Assembly (NCBI RefSeq): GCF_932526225.1
Contig: NC_064037.1
Span: forward strand, 6,988,203 to 7,052,202
Length of the DNA stretch: 64,000 nucleotides
Direction: 5' to 3'
Origin: Nematostella vectensis
Taxonomy: Eukaryota > Cnidaria > Anthozoa > Actiniaria > Edwardsiidae
Shown here: positions 33,855-47,058 of the stretch, piece by piece
Layout: the number at the start of each line of letters is the position of its first letter
How positions within the stretch are numbered: the first letter of the stretch is position 1
Notes under the pieces: model-generated
Database searches by the model: none
The model's input: the letters and a program-made list of their open reading frames with translations, nothing else
Told to the model about the DNA's origin: nothing
Program-made: the position numbers and the translations under genes

Positions 33855-34423
33855 ATTCCCACTCCGCTATCTCGCTTGTCTCACGATGTCTGACAGTTAC
33901 AACGGTTGTCGACAACAGATCGTAACTGCTCGCGCGACCATCGTCCCCTTTTCGGGATACCTTCGATATCCCATCTCCGGAAAACTGTCCTAGCACATAA
34001 TAATTTTATTATGTTACCTGTTTTGATGCAAATTTACACTCATATTACTTAATTTTTAAATACAAACTCCGATGACAAGTTTATTTTTAACAGTGTGATT
34101 TAAGGATGTCTAGAAAGTTTCTGGCTTTTCGTCTAATTTTTCAAGTCGTAGTTTAAATCATCGAAATAATTCTATGAGGACCTTTGAAGATCCGATTGTT
34201 TTTATTTCATGGAAATTAATTTTGTTTCTAAATGTAAACAGACTCTGTGAAAGAAATTTGCATTCCGAAAATGTTCGGTTTCCCGAAACATTCCCGAAAA
34301 CAATTCGATCTAAGTCGTGTTTACTCGCAAAAAAGTCAAAATGGCGGCTGAGTCAGGATTCTAAAATATTTTCTCGAATTTTACAGAATTATGTGGTATT
34401 GAGCCCACATAAGTTATTAAACC
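33855..34423. promoter_or_regulatory. Divergent promoter region of TLCD3 (-) and SGF29 (+)
   Basis: 569 bp between the opposed start codons. Contains cgtcccc/gggata and aaaatggcgg-type motifs near 34330-34350 (caaaatggcggctgag, a YY1-like CCAT core on the other strand). An in-frame stop just upstream of the SGF29 ATG (34418-34420) fixes that start. Confidence 0.5.
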
Positions 34424-37400
34424 ATGCGAAGGTCGAGGGGTCCCAACTCTAATTCTTCAAATAGCGCTAATTCCGGCGGTTCAACTGCGACGACCAATAG
34501 CTCAGCCGCCGGTACTGTACCATCTCTTTTGAAAGAACTTCATTCATTGGTCCTTCAAATACAGGTTTGTAAAAGTCCTATTTACCACTAGGAAGTGAAG
34601 ATGCCCATTTTATTTATGGTTTGTGAAAGGCATTTGTCATTGGATTATAGGAAGAGAGAAACCGCAGTGAGCATAATTTGGGCAACATTGCAAAGACGCA
34701 CGAGAAAATGAAGACAGAGGGAAAAGGTGACTGTTCTTGAGTGGGCTAGCTTTCTAGTTTAGTCATGTATTTCGACTATATGTCATATTATTTATGATGG
34801 GTTTTGGGAGTTATGTGGTGTGTTAAAAAGTGGGTGATGGTGAGGGATGGAGTAGAGGGGGGGGAGGGGGGGGGAGATTGGGGGTCAGAAGAAGGAGAAA
34901 GGAGAGTCTACCACAACCGGCTATCCTTTTTTTTCATGCTCGCTGCCTAACAACCACTCTGATTGGTGGTTTTGTCAGCTTGACATTTAAAGAAATTTTA
35001 TTTGCTTTGTTGTGTAATCTTTTGTAAAGATTATAGACATGAACAAAACTATTTTCATAACAACATAATAGTAGCCTGTCTTATACACGACCCCCTGTCT
35101 GCCTACATACATCTATAAGATTGTTTACCATTTACTTGTTTGCTGTTTGTAGTTTCATCGTACTTTAAGACCAAGCTAAGGGGTCTGTACAAGACTGCAA
35201 TGTCCGATGCGGAGGCAGAGGCTGAGTAAGTTTGTGTGGTCAAGGAACCTTCTTTTATGAAAATCCCTCCTACATTTAGAGGCAATATTCTTGGAGTATT
35301 CAAGTATTGATAGGAGTTATTGATAAATTTGAAAGGATCTCTTTATTAAGTAAAGAGTAAAAGACAATACCGTAGACCCAAATGGCTTCATTTCGGGTGA
35401 AATTTTTTTATTATGCCATTCGATGACAATAGGCACACTCTAGATATTAGCAAAAAAAAAAAACACACCAAAATCTTAAATACTCTGCCAGATATTCAAG
35501 AAAAAACAAATTTGAATGAGTGTTGCGTTATTCTAGACGGCGTCAATAATCCCATAATCCTGTTTACTTAGCTCAAAGTCCCGCGACCAACATCCAGGGA
35601 ACTTAGTTTTACTGCTTTTCCTTCTAATTTGCATACAAGCGCGTCTGTATCATTATCGACGTTTTATCCGAAATTTATCCATATTTATATCAACTTCATA
35701 AGCGTTTACTTTAAATTTTGCATAGTTGTAAACTATGCCAAGATTAAGTAAAAATTCTTGGCTTCCTTCGGAGTGTTGTCTCCGTTTTTTTAAGTTTTCC
35801 GCGCTCTTCTTTTCTTCGGTGCAAGCTCGCTTTGCTCTAGGCATCTTCCTTCATTTGCTTGGCTTACTCCGAAGAAGGCTAAGCCAGGAAGAAAGTCCAA
35901 AACAGAGAGTTGTCTCCGTTCGCGGTCTTTTTAAGTTTTCTGCGCTCTTCTCTTCTTCGGTGCAAGCTCGCTTCGGTCTAGTCATCTTCCTTCAGTTGCA
36001 CGATTAGCGCTATGACATTTAAGCGCCTAAGAGTTTTCCCGCTGCGTGACGAGCGTGCAATGTGATTGGTTGCCATCTGCGGCTCTATTTGCTCTTCGCC
36101 TGTCATTACTGTCACGCTGCCTTTAATGTTTACACAACTTCAATCCCTGATAACTCGCAATCAAATTTCACCCCATCTTACTCTAAATATGTGAATTAAA
36201 GGTACACTTCTAACCGCCCGATTCCTGCTCAACTTGGCAAGCGTCTAGTATAGATATTGTTCTGTCACACCGTGTCGCGGATGGTCAATTGATTTTTTTG
36301 CCAAGGATTTAATTAGCCCGTTGTAGCCAAAGAAGCAAAATTATTCCACGCCTAACTTTGACCCTTGATTATCAATCAACAAGGCTGTGTGACGTCAAAT
36401 GTAGACACGGAATGTCAGTTCAGTACATGACATGATATAAAGCAGGTTACGCGCTTTTGGTGTGTATAAATAATTCACATGTTTAAAAGTGGTCGATTTC
36501 GCACTTCGGACCAGGCAAAAGCACTCAAAATTAAGCACGTATAAAAAATGATTATCTTAGAAGGAAATCATTAAGCTTTAAATTGATATATAGTTTGTTG
36601 GCATTTGCTTAAATCCAACGCGAGCGATTTTGCCGGGAAGATCGGGGTATATATATATATATATATATTAAGGGGCATACCTACCTAAGCCAGTTAGGCC
36701 TGGGATTAACCAGGCGATTATGACAATTATGCTCCCAAATAACAGTACATTGCCTAAATTTGGTTGGTTGGCTTAGAGATGAAAATGGATGAAAAAGGGT
36801 AAAAGGGTGAATAGAGAACTCTCAAACTCTGAGAGGTTTTTAAGAAGATGGGATTACCACTGCCACCACAATCCTGAAATATTGATATTGGCTCTTTCCA
36901 TGTTAGCATCATCCGAAAAACTCTGGACAAGATCGCCATTATCAAAGCATTGCGCAGTGACCGGAGATCTGCCAGGGGTGGCATGTCAAGTGGCCAGGGC
37001 TATCAAGACACAGGGGAACCTAGGTAAAACGCATACTGTGCTGTAAAGGGCTTCTTAGGAAGCATGAAACACATCACCCTGAAACACCATACTCAAGAAG
37101 TTTTACACACCACAAATATCGCAGGTGACGTTTTGTCTAAAAGGTGTTGGACCATTCCATATTAATATCCAAGCACCATCTTAAAGTCCTTTGATTATGT
37201 TTAGAAGCGGTGTCTGTATGCTATTTGCATCCATATCCCACATTTTTATGAAATAATGATAAACTTTTTACATTATTATTAGGAAAGCAATGAGGCGTGG
37301 TGTCCTGATGACTATGCTGCAGCAGGCTGCGTCACAGCTCCCCATGATGATTGGCAAGTCCTCGGAAAGGTGAACAAAAGACAGTTAATAGAGACAGGTA

Positions 37401-40400
37401 GAAAGCTGTTTGTACTCAGTATAATTTATGCAGAGAATAGAAGTTCCTTTTGCTCACCCTTGTCTGATGATGTTGTGGTAGCTGTATATGCTAGGCGGTG
37501 GTAGTGGGGTAACCATATTTTCTGCAATATAAGACTTTTTTTCACTCTAGAAAATGCTTTGCCCGATACACAAAACATATTTATTAATGATGATTATTTT
37601 TTTTATCATTGTTTTTTGTTATCATTATTATCATTTTATTACTGGAGGTGTCCAGTGGTTTTTGCTAAAAGTGTGAGCTAATTACGGTTGTGCTTGGTTC
37701 TCTTTCTGCTCCTAGCCCTCCCCCTCTTTGTGGTGCTGTACCGGCTGAACCAAACTACATTGCACAACCAGGAGATCATGTGAGTCCTTTCTTTTGCTTG
37801 GGTAAATTTTCAGAATCCCAGGGGAGGGGGAATCTCATAAAAATAATGGGGGGGGGGGGGTGATCTTCAGAAAAAAACAATTTTAACTCTAAAGGATAGA
37901 TGGAACTTTTAGTGTGGTAGACATTAATGTCCAGTTGATGTTAGGTGTGATGATCCACTAGCGTGAGACCCCCAAAAGGCATTTTCCACATGATAGCTGG
38001 GTCATTCCATATGAACTCAACCAGAGGTCAAATTTATTTTTGTAATACCTCTATATGTATAAGGAACACATGCAAAATTTTAGGGTCCAACTCTAAAGGG
38101 TCTCCGAGATATGGCCTTCCCAAAATTGAGGGCTAAACGTCAGTTTATACGAATTTCAGAGCTCAATATCTTCAAAACTAACTACAGGACAGGGCTGAAA
38201 ATTACTGCTATGACTAATTCTGGTCCAGGCTTTCAGAATATGCCATCTCCTCTCTTTTTCTAGTTTTTGGCCTATCAATTATGGTTCTTTGCATAGGCGG
38301 AAATCAAAAATCCAACTTTCAGGGGTCACCCATGAGACCAAAGTGTTGAAAAAAGTTATAACTGTGCTAGATTCCTTCAATTGGGGTGCATGTCTATCTG
38401 TACTATGAGTATGGACTATCTAGAAGGCATAATATAGGAGTTAGGGAACCCGGAAAGGGCTTTCGCCTGAAAAACAAAATTTTTTTTTACCAAATTTCTG
38501 ATGGCAGGTTCACCATGTGGGCAAATACCCAAGATACAATATTTGTTAAAACCCAACCAGCTCATAACTCATTTCACTCCAGGTAGCTGCTCGTGTTAAG
38601 ACTTCAGACGGAGAAGAGCAATGGATCCTGGCTGAAATTGTATCATTTAACCCTGGAACTAACAAGTATGGAAAATTTATGCCCACGAATTTATTTGACA
38701 TACAGTGATATATCTCTTGCATCATTTAACACCCCTCCCTGCCATAGATATGATGTAGATGACATTGACGAAGAAGGAAAGAATGGCAAGGAGTAAGTAT
38801 GATTGTGATCCTCACAGAATGTTATAACCATTCAAGCGTATTGATATTTAAAATGTCATGGTATAGGGGTTTATAATTGAGCACTGGCATGTCTTAGTTC
38901 TAAGCTACCGGCCTCATTTGTTCTTGAGAACATTGTTATAAACAAGACTTAAAGTTCGATTTGTTGTGGGATGTACCTTCTAGTACAGCAAAAATCAAAA
39001 ATTAAATTTATAAGCAAAGCAGATAAGCTTGAATTGCTGTGAAATTCAATATATCCTACAATAAAAATATGGCTCAATTCTATTTTCAAAGCATCGGATA
39101 ATCATTGGATAATAATCATATTAGATAAATATCACATTGGATAATAATGGTTATACCAAAGAAGAAAGCCAGAACATCTGTGTTATGTGATTTAGATCCA
39201 GATTCTTTGGTAGCCTAATATTAATAAAGCTTGTTATTAGTTTTATTGCGTAAACTTAGTTAATCTTAATCACAACTCGTTGTATTATTTTGTGGCAAAA
39301 CAGTAATGAATGAATACATGAAGAAATGAATTTCACTTACCAGACGTCATCACCTGAGTAGACGACGGGTTGTGCCCCTCCCAAAAATGAAGGCTAACCC
39401 TCAGACCCACCCAAATGCACTGTTCAAGAAGGACCAGGTGGGTTACTAAGTCTACTACTATTCTCTTATATTTTTATTCTGTCATTTGAACAATCCCCGT
39501 TTGAACAGCACTGTCAGTAAACGGGGCAGTATATTCTTATTAGCATGAAATTTTAATGGCGATACAAAATTCAGTGTTTCAAAGTGTAGTTAATATTGTT
39601 GATGTAAGACTTGTAAAATTGGCATCAAATTGTAAATGTTATTTAAGTTCAGGCCTGTAGCCAGATTCAAAATTTCACTGAGGCAAAGCTAGCCACTGGA
39701 TGATAAATCCAACAAAAGCATGTGTTTTATCTCATACTTTTCAATTGTGAAACACTAAACATCGAAATTTTACCGAGGCGAGTGCCTCACTTGCCTCATG
39801 CAGGCTACGGCCCTGAAGTTGAATAAGGAAACATGCCAACAGTTCAAGTATGGAGATTTCCTTTCTCTGATCTTATAATGGATTTAGGTTGTAATGGCGC
39901 TGTACCCACAGACAACATGCTTCTACAAGGCTTGGATTCACGAACCACCAACTAGAGTAAGCATACCCTTAAAACAAGCCCAATGTTTTTAAAGCCTCTG
40001 TGATGAATATTGTAGTTAATTTATGCAAGTGAGATGTACATTAAAAAATGTACAGAACAGAACTGTACAGAAAATAAATCTGCTTGATTCGCCCTGAATC
40101 TCTTTTTATCCTACAAATAGGCAACATCACGTTATTACTGATAATAACGGTAATACATGGCAAACTGTATTTTCTAGGTTGACAAGGTTTTTCAAAATCC
40201 AAAATAACCCAAACAACAGTTTCAGAGTCAAACTACTAAAAAAATTCATCATGCAGTTGAAACTCTTTTTTGATTTTAGAAAAATACTCCTTATAATAAG
40301 TTGATTACAGTTAGATTCTCAACAATAGCTTCATCTCAAAAACATGCAAATCAAAGGTCATGGAAGTTTGTTTTCATGTTATAATTGTCCTTTTCTCTGG

Positions 40401-40567
40401 GTAACCTTTTATGTTTTTTTATTTGTCTTTCTGCAATCTTATCCCTCTAGCCACAAGATCACTACTCAGTGTCATTTGAAGACACCTCGTACGCTGATGG
40501 CTTTGCACCACCTCTCCACGTGCCCCAAAGATATGTGGTGGTGGTGAAAGAAACCAAGAGAAGATAA
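34424..40567 (+). CDS. SGF29: SAGA-associated factor 29 (SGF29/CCDC101), tandem Tudor histone reader
   Basis: Subunit of SAGA/ATAC histone acetyltransferase complexes; its tandem Tudor domain binds H3K4me2/3 in the nucleus. Eleven exons: 34424-34564, 34651-34726, 35153-35225, 36907-37023, 37283-37369, 37716-37779, 38583-38665, 38748-38792, 39344-39437, 39888-39956, 40451-40567; 966 bases, 321 residues (human 293). The N-terminus is Ser/Asn-rich, then the coiled coil LLKELHSLVLQIQEERNRSE and KTKLRGLYKTAMSDAEAEA. The Tudor part has PGDHVAARVKTSDGEEQWIL, YDVDDIDEEGK, RHHLSRRRVVPLPK, LYPQTTCFYKAWIH and VSFEDTSYADGFAPPLHVPQ, including the methyl-lysine cage and acidic residues typical of the family. 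An in-frame stop directly precedes the ATG. Intron 6 and intron 3 contain repeats; a copy of the last exon follows the gene. Confidence 0.97.
35774..36000. repeat. Direct duplication in SGF29 intron 3
   Basis: Copy 1 (35774-35858) and copy 2 (35908-36000) share gttgtctccg, ttaagttttc, gcgctcttct, cttcggtgcaagctcgct and atcttccttca in order; copy 2 has a short cgcggt insert. Confidence 0.85.
37985..38500. repeat. Probable interspersed-repeat remnant in SGF29 intron 6
   Basis: Between exons 6 and 7 is a block beginning tgggtcattccatatgaact. It has a different texture from the surrounding AT-rich intron, with long stretches of near-open frame interrupted by stops. A short similar motif (ttggaccattccatattaat) occurs at about 37148. 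Repeat identity cannot be fixed from one window. Confidence 0.35.
39647..39819. mobile_element. MITE-like foldback in SGF29 intron 9
   Basis: The left end ttcaggcctgtagccagatt and the right end ggctacggccctgaa are inverted repeats, with an internal match around tgaggcaa and ttgcctcatg. About 170 bp. A fragment (aggcctgtcactagcatgag) at 27005-27035 may belong to the same family. Confidence 0.7.
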
Positions 40568-40697
40568 ACAACAAAGATCATTTATGTAAACTATAATATA
40601 GCAGGGACCATTAAAAGTAGTACCCTTCCACCACCCCCCCCCCCCTCTCTCCCACCACCACCACAAAAGGGGCTAATTTGGTTCCTTCTATACTACT

Positions 40698-40800
40698 TGC
40701 ACTTGTATGCTGATGGCTTCGCACCACCTCTTCACATGCCCCAAAGATATGTGGTAGTGGTGAAAGAAATCAAGAGAAGATGAACAACGAAGAGTATTTC
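40698..40800 (+). pseudogene. Partial duplicate of the last SGF29 exon
   Basis: The sequence from atgctgatggcttcgcacca through ccaaagatatgtggtagtgg to gagaagatgaacaacgaaga repeats the last about 95 bases of exon 11 and its 3' UTR start (40488-40590). It would encode YADGFAPPLHMPQRYVVVVK with a tga stop in place of taa. It has no acceptor and lies before the polyadenylation hexamer, so it is probably transcribed within the 3' UTR. Confidence 0.9.
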
Positions 40801-40871
40801 TGCTAGTTATTCCATAACTCAAACCTTCCTCTAAGTCGTATCTCTTTTTCTTCATGTACTTTTTTTTACGA

Positions 40872-40877
40872 AATAAA
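40872..40877 (+). terminator. Polyadenylation signal, SGF29
   Basis: AATAAA about 305 bp after the SGF29 stop codon and just after the duplicated exon tail. Confidence 0.5.
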
Positions 40878-42177
40878 TCTTACAGTAACCAAACAAACAA
40901 AGCACAACATACATATTTTTGACAGATAACAAAGTCAGCACATTAGGTCATAAGGACCACTGTTATTAACTAACACAGACTTCCTGACTGGGAGTATTCC
41001 CTCAAAGATTTTGCCATGCTGCTTGGCAACCTTATTTGCTTACTTTACAAAACCCTCAAGGTGGTCAAGGTAACAATAAACGAAAAGGTTTGAGGGTTTA
41101 CTCAGGGATCCAGAGCCTCCATGAGGCATGGCTTTCAAAGAAACACATAACATTAACAATACACTGCACCAAAATTTGTTTAATGTTTTTCAAGCAATGC
41201 ATAAGATATGTACATTCTTACGGATTATCGACAAAGCTAGTTAGATTGGGATGCATTTATGGAGATGAAAAGCCAGACTGAATTTTTAAAAGGAAATCAT
41301 CACATTTTAACTTTGACCCAGCCAATATGGTTGCTGTGTAATCCAGAATCCAAAATTTATTTCTTTCTCTAAAGAAGGAAGGGACTACAGTCATGGTTCT
41401 TTGGAAATGGGAGAGCTTCGGCATGTGGTCAAGGGCCAACTCGAAAAAAAAGAAAATTGGAAAAAAACGAGCCCTGTATATTTTGTTAATATTGTGCCAA
41501 GAATAAAAGCTGCAAATATCTATTATATGGTGTGTCAAGTTCTGTAAATACATGAATAGTCATTCCCCAAAATTGATAAGTGACAAAGTCAGCCAGAGCA
41601 TAATATCATTAAATATGTTTTAGCAGACTTCAAGTTCTGCAAGAAGAATACTAAATGTTGACATTTTACAAGATTTTCAATAGTGAGAACTTAACCTCAT
41701 CTGGGATGACCTAAAGCTCACATCTACATATTGACTTATTTAAAGAGATTGGTTGGACCACCAAAAAGCTAGACCTGCTAAGGGGGGGGGGGGGGGGGGG
41801 GGGGCAGGCACAGATTTCATATGCTAATGGTCTAAAGTACTGTAAGGAAAGACTTTGATAAAGAAAATACCTCTTCTTTTTATCCAATGAGCGGGTGTGA
41901 CAGTCCATGTCAATTCCTACTCCTAGCTACATGCCCCCTGCGACCCTTAGCTACGTGCCTGGCCTTGGTCCTTTCCTTGTACTGTGGAGCTAATCTATGG
42001 TATCCAGTTTATGCAGGAGTATATTTCTCATGTTAACAGCATTTCATTGCTACATATCTTCAGGTTCCTGTCACACAAATACATAGATTAGTAACCTGAC
42101 ATAGCACCAACATGAATATGAAAACCAATATTGTCATCTGATGAGCCATATACAAAAAACATGGTTACAGGTGTTGG
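40878..42177. other. Spacer between the convergent SGF29 and IFT52 3' ends
   Basis: About 1.3 kb with 3' UTR sequence from both sides. Contains a long G run of about 24 bases at about 41780-41804. The short open frames here have no recognisable domain. Confidence 0.5.
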
Positions 42178-45100
42178 TCATTGTTGCTTGTTAAAGACCT
42201 GGGGATTTTGCTTTGCTACCTTTCTGGTATGCGTGAGCAAGTGTTCCTGTGTGTTTTCAGCTCATTAAATTGCAATTTGTTTTGGATATCTTTTGCACAC
42301 TTAAATTGGTCTCCAACCTAGTGGTGATCAATTTGGTTAAGAGATTCTTGAAACTGGGAAATTTGAAATTAGTTGAAAAATTTGTATTAGCCACAGGGAA
42401 CAGTTCCATTTACCTGGTTGAGTTTCTTAAATTCTGCCACTTGGTGGAAGATATGATCCAGGATGTGCTTTGCATCTCTTGATTCTGCTGGCAGTTTATT
42501 AGTAACACCAAGTATATCTCCACATTCCCGTACAAAGTACTCTAGATCATCCTCTGTGCCTAGAAACAAAAACAAACAAAGGAATTGCAAATTTTTCTTG
42601 CCAAAGTATTCCAAATATTTACTATGAATGAGTATTCTGAGAACTATTGCAAACAACCCACTTTCATCAATCAAGACATGTTTTGAATTCTCTCATTGAT
42701 GGCTTAGTTGGAAGCCATCAAAGTGTGGGCCAATGAAAACTGTTTAAGACTTTCGACTGACAGAGGCCAAAATGAATTTTGTCATTCAAAAGTTATGAGA
42801 GTGAGTTTGCAGATTACTCAAATCCCAGTAAGCACAGGCATCCATACTGACATCCATACAATAATCCCATTTAACAAGGGTTAATGTAGTCTTATCTTTA
42901 CGCAACTAAACATCCCACCTTCCTGGCCACACACGGCTATGTATAATGGCTTCGGGCACAGACCCATTCCCACTCAACCCCAATCCTTTCTTCCCAGCTT
43001 CTAAAAGGTGTAGCAAAGGGGAAAGGGGACAGCCCTTAACTCTGTGTCTTCTATTGTGTGTGTGGCACACACACAGTGTCTGCTGTTTAGAAGGTAATAG
43101 TCTCAGTAAACTTGACTTTTCACTCATCCGAGTATTGTGCCGCCCATCCTTACATTTATTTGTGATTTGTGCAAGTCTGGCTTTTTCTGAAGAGAAAGCT
43201 TCATCAAGGTCAAAAAGATCCAGAGCAGGAGTAGAAAGTTCCTTGAACTGAGGTGGGAACACCTGCAAACATATGTACAAGTTTAAAGCAGATTCCAAAC
43301 AAACAAAAAGCCCAAAGTTTTTAGGCTTGTGTGTCATGATATATTATATGATTTTTAGCTGATGGCTAATAATGAACCAAAAGTCTCATTAAAAAAAGGA
43401 ATCCAAAAAATTACAATTATCACAGATAGTTCTAGTAGCTTGGATTGTTTGAGACAACAATAAAATATAAAACATGGTGCTTCAAACCAAAGTAGACCAC
43501 AGGGGAAGGAAATAGTGGTGTTTTTTTTACTTTTTGAGTACAGTGTTAGGAGTAGTTTGTGAACTTACCGCTGGTTGTAGAGGTGGGAGAGGCGTCTCAA
43601 ACTGGGGAGCAATTAGTTGAAGTGGCTCATGCTTACAATGTAGCTCCTCAAATGACCTAAAGACAACAAGAAACATAATACATCAACAAACTGTTATTCT
43701 GTAATAACATCATTGAGACCCCCACTCAGTATGGCTAGAATAAACCCATACACATAGTACTAGTGTCTCTAGAACTTACTTGATGACATCTGGTACCACG
43801 CTAGTGTCCAACTTGTGCAACTCATCATCAAAAAGTTTGGAAAAGTCTCTTGGAATCTAAAAATTCATCATGCATCTGAATCAACTCACACAAATAGAAA
43901 TCCTTTCCTTGTGCTGTTTTAATGCTGTTCTAAATTGCCCTAAATTGCCAGCAAACAAGGGAACACGCAACATTTAAATCAATATTTTACCTCGTCTCCC
44001 TCCTGTAAACACACACGTAACCTCTCAGCCATCTTTGCAGTGTCAGGAATAAAATGGTAATCTGAAATCTTAAATGCAAATAAATGAGCACATATAGAAA
44101 TATTAAAAAAAAACTTTCTACAAGATTCAGATCAACAATTGTTACTGAATACTGTATATACCTCTGGATCCTCAGCATCTATGCTGTTGAGCTGGATGTC
44201 ATTTGTTGTCAACCATTGGAAAATCACATCCTGCAATGTTGAAATATATTACGTCAAATAGAGAACAACATAAAAGATCAAGCTTGGATCTTTAACTACC
44301 CATCTGAGTTGCTGTATACAGCTTAAGGGGAGGTCCTTAACCACATACAGACTTTTGCATGGCACTGCAAATCAAAGGGCTTGAGTTTTTGTCTGACTCT
44401 TGTACTAGCCTTACAGAAAAATTTCATCTGGTGCAAAGTCCTGCCTTTCCCTAAAGTTAAACTTTTTTCTAAATCCATTGAAGATCCAGAAAATTTCCAG
44501 AAAAAAAAATAGATAAAAAGCTTCATAACGCTGTCAATGAGTATTAATATGGAGAGTTTATGAGTATAAAGGGAATAATGAACAAAGTGAACTTTGATTA
44601 ATGGTTGACAGCATTTGGTACAGACACTCTTTCATACCATGCCTATTGCTGTTCTGCCATAAAAAAAGAGAAAGTTAGTTACCTGTACTTTGGAATTTTC
44701 CTCTTTGTCTAAATACTGATCACTAAATATGTGAACAGAACCCAGCACTGCAAGCTTGCCTTTAGAGAACTATAAAATAAGAGTCACAATACAAGTTATA
44801 AATAACTGTGGTAGATACACAAATTTGTCGTCTGTCATTGTTTAATACATTTTTCTCACTCCTTCTTTTCGGATGGTGACCCACCCCGCCTTAAAAAAGG
44901 CAAATATTTAAATCCAAACATTTAGCCTTCCCCCACCCCCTAAAAAGGAAAAAACACTAAAATCTCTTGCTCAACCTAGCCATTGTAAAGCTGTCAAATT
45001 GCTAGACAATGGTTCACTAATAAATAGCTGATCTTTTTGTCAGTTCTCACACAGCCCAATCTAGTTGTAGATAGCCACAATGTCTAAACGTGTAAATCTT

Positions 45101-47058
45101 GTAACATTGCCTAGTGTACCTTTGGAGAGTGAAAGGCACAAATAGGTCTGTTGAGTGGAAATGAAACACTCCCTGTAGAGAGGACGCATGTGGCTGGACG
45201 CACCACATTCAAGGTGGCACCATATGGGTATACAAATGACAGCGACCTGCAAGTACAATTTAGATGAAGCAAAATCAGGAATCTTTTAAAAACACAACAT
45301 TTTTAATTATTAAAAGATGGGATACTCTATAGAGGATACCTCATGTATAAAATACAAGCCATGCTTACTTTCCGAGGTCATGAGAGTCTGCATCAGTAGT
45401 TCCTGGCACATACTTTCCTGCTGCTCTGTTGATTTCTCTGAAACCAAGAAGACCAATTAATTTCAGCTAAGTCAAATTGTACTTAAAATACACTGTTTTG
45501 AGCCTCAAATTGCAATTGTACATATAAAACACTATGGTTTAACTCTTATCATAACAGCAAGAAATGCCTGCTAGCAAAACACATGCTCTAATTGGTTGTA
45601 TGCTACAGTATTCTTTGTTGTTGTAGTTTTCATGCATGCACTGTTTATGAAAGATCTTTTTTGTTATTGATAAAGAAAATGCATATTTGATATTACTGCA
45701 CACAACTAAGTACTACAATCATTTTTCTTGCTGTATAAAAGTATATCTTGTTTCATTTTTGTGTGCCCTTTAATAATCTGCATTGACATCACTGTGTACC
45801 ATGAACAGTCATGCAACTTAACTCCTTTTTTGTTTATGACACCTGTGATGTCATCTGTGGATTTTTAGAGGACATATGCATGCAAAATGAGATATATCTG
45901 TTTCAAACAACAACAAATGTGTTTATAACACACTGTGATATCGTTGTCAAGTCTAATGAAAGGACAGACAATATACAGCGGTTGATAATTTGTTTAACCC
46001 ATCCACCTTCATATTTCTTACCTGTTAAGAACTCCATTTGACACAAGCACTTCTTTTGGATGGAAGTATTTGTAGTATACAGTCCTAACCACTGAGTCTA
46101 TGTAGAAACAGCAAATGGGGAATAAACAAAAAATTGAAAATGAACATTAAAAAAGATAAATATGTTGTGTACAGGCATGAAAATCTCACTTTCTTTAATA
46201 TCAATAATATTTTAGAATACTGGCCTCTCACCTTGAATAGTTAATGCTAACTGCAGGTTCGACAACTTAACAATTTTGTTGTTATTTTGTTCTTGTTGTT
46301 AAATTCAGATATCTAACATTTGCTTACTAATTAACAAGTACAAAAAATTGGTAAGAAAATAAGTATTCTCTGATAAAATGGAGAGGGAGGGAGAGACAAC
46401 TCACCATTATTGACCATGATCCCATAGTCTTCCAACAAAAAGTTGATGTTGGTGTCAAACCTCATCTCGCCCCCTTCTCCCATTAACACCAACACATTTC
46501 CACCACCCTCTAGATACTGCTTGATGGCATCAAACTTAACAAACAAAAAATAAGGACAATTACGTTAAGGTTGGCTCTTGTATATTACTGTATACTACTT
46601 TATATTACTGTACTGTTGGTTCTGGATACTTGGAGATACAAATAAATTTATGAGAACATTACAATAGGGTAGAAACATGCCTATCATGTGTGAAAAAGGA
46701 GGCTTTTTGGGAACATTGTTTTCCATTAAGTTAATACTTACCTCCACAGCAGTAAACTTTTTCCTTGGGCCGCCAAATACAAGGACTTTAGCTGATGAAA
46801 TCTTGTCTAGACTCAATTCATCTTTGTTGCTGCAAAACAAAACAATTTTAGTGCCTAGTGTTTTTTATTATGCTTCATAATAACAACAACAATAATATAA
46901 CAAAACAGCAAAACAACATTGATAATAATAGAGACTCACACAATAATTTTCCAGTTGGATCTTAACTTTCTCACAAGTGATTTAAAGCCGTTGTTTGGGT
47001 TGAAAAGTTCTGCTTTAGATGCATTGAATATGATGGTATTACTCTGTTGATTTTCCAT
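42178..47058 (-). CDS. IFT52: Intraflagellar transport protein 52 (IFT52)
   Basis: Core IFT-B1 subunit needed for cilium assembly. Exons: 46940-47058, 46742-46829, 46405-46534, 46022-46097, 45369-45437, 45120-45246, 44683-44769, 44162-44230, 43991-44068, 43780-43856, 43569-43656, 43154-43262, 42414-42559 and probably 42178-42246. Phases are consistent throughout. The GIFT domain has VLVFGGPRKKFTAVE, GGGNVLVLMGEGGEMRFDTN, INFLLEDYGIMVNN, FVYPYGATLNV and LAVLGSVHIFSDQYLDKEEN. The C-terminal part has LDLFDLDEAFSSEKARLAQI and DDLEYFVRECGDILGVTNKL. After LNQ a clear donor (gtaaat) appears. Splicing to 42246 continues EHLLTH and ends at 42178, giving about 443 residues (human 437); unspliced, the frame stops at 42387 after VNGTVPCG. 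The start aligns with the human N-terminus; an upstream exon (47666-47707) is in frame and could add MTRDENMAPGTRNQDTA. Confidence 0.94.

Noticed and set aside
42906..43337. 143-codon frame as an independent gene
   Set aside because: Contains IFT52 exon 12; the rest is intron read-through.
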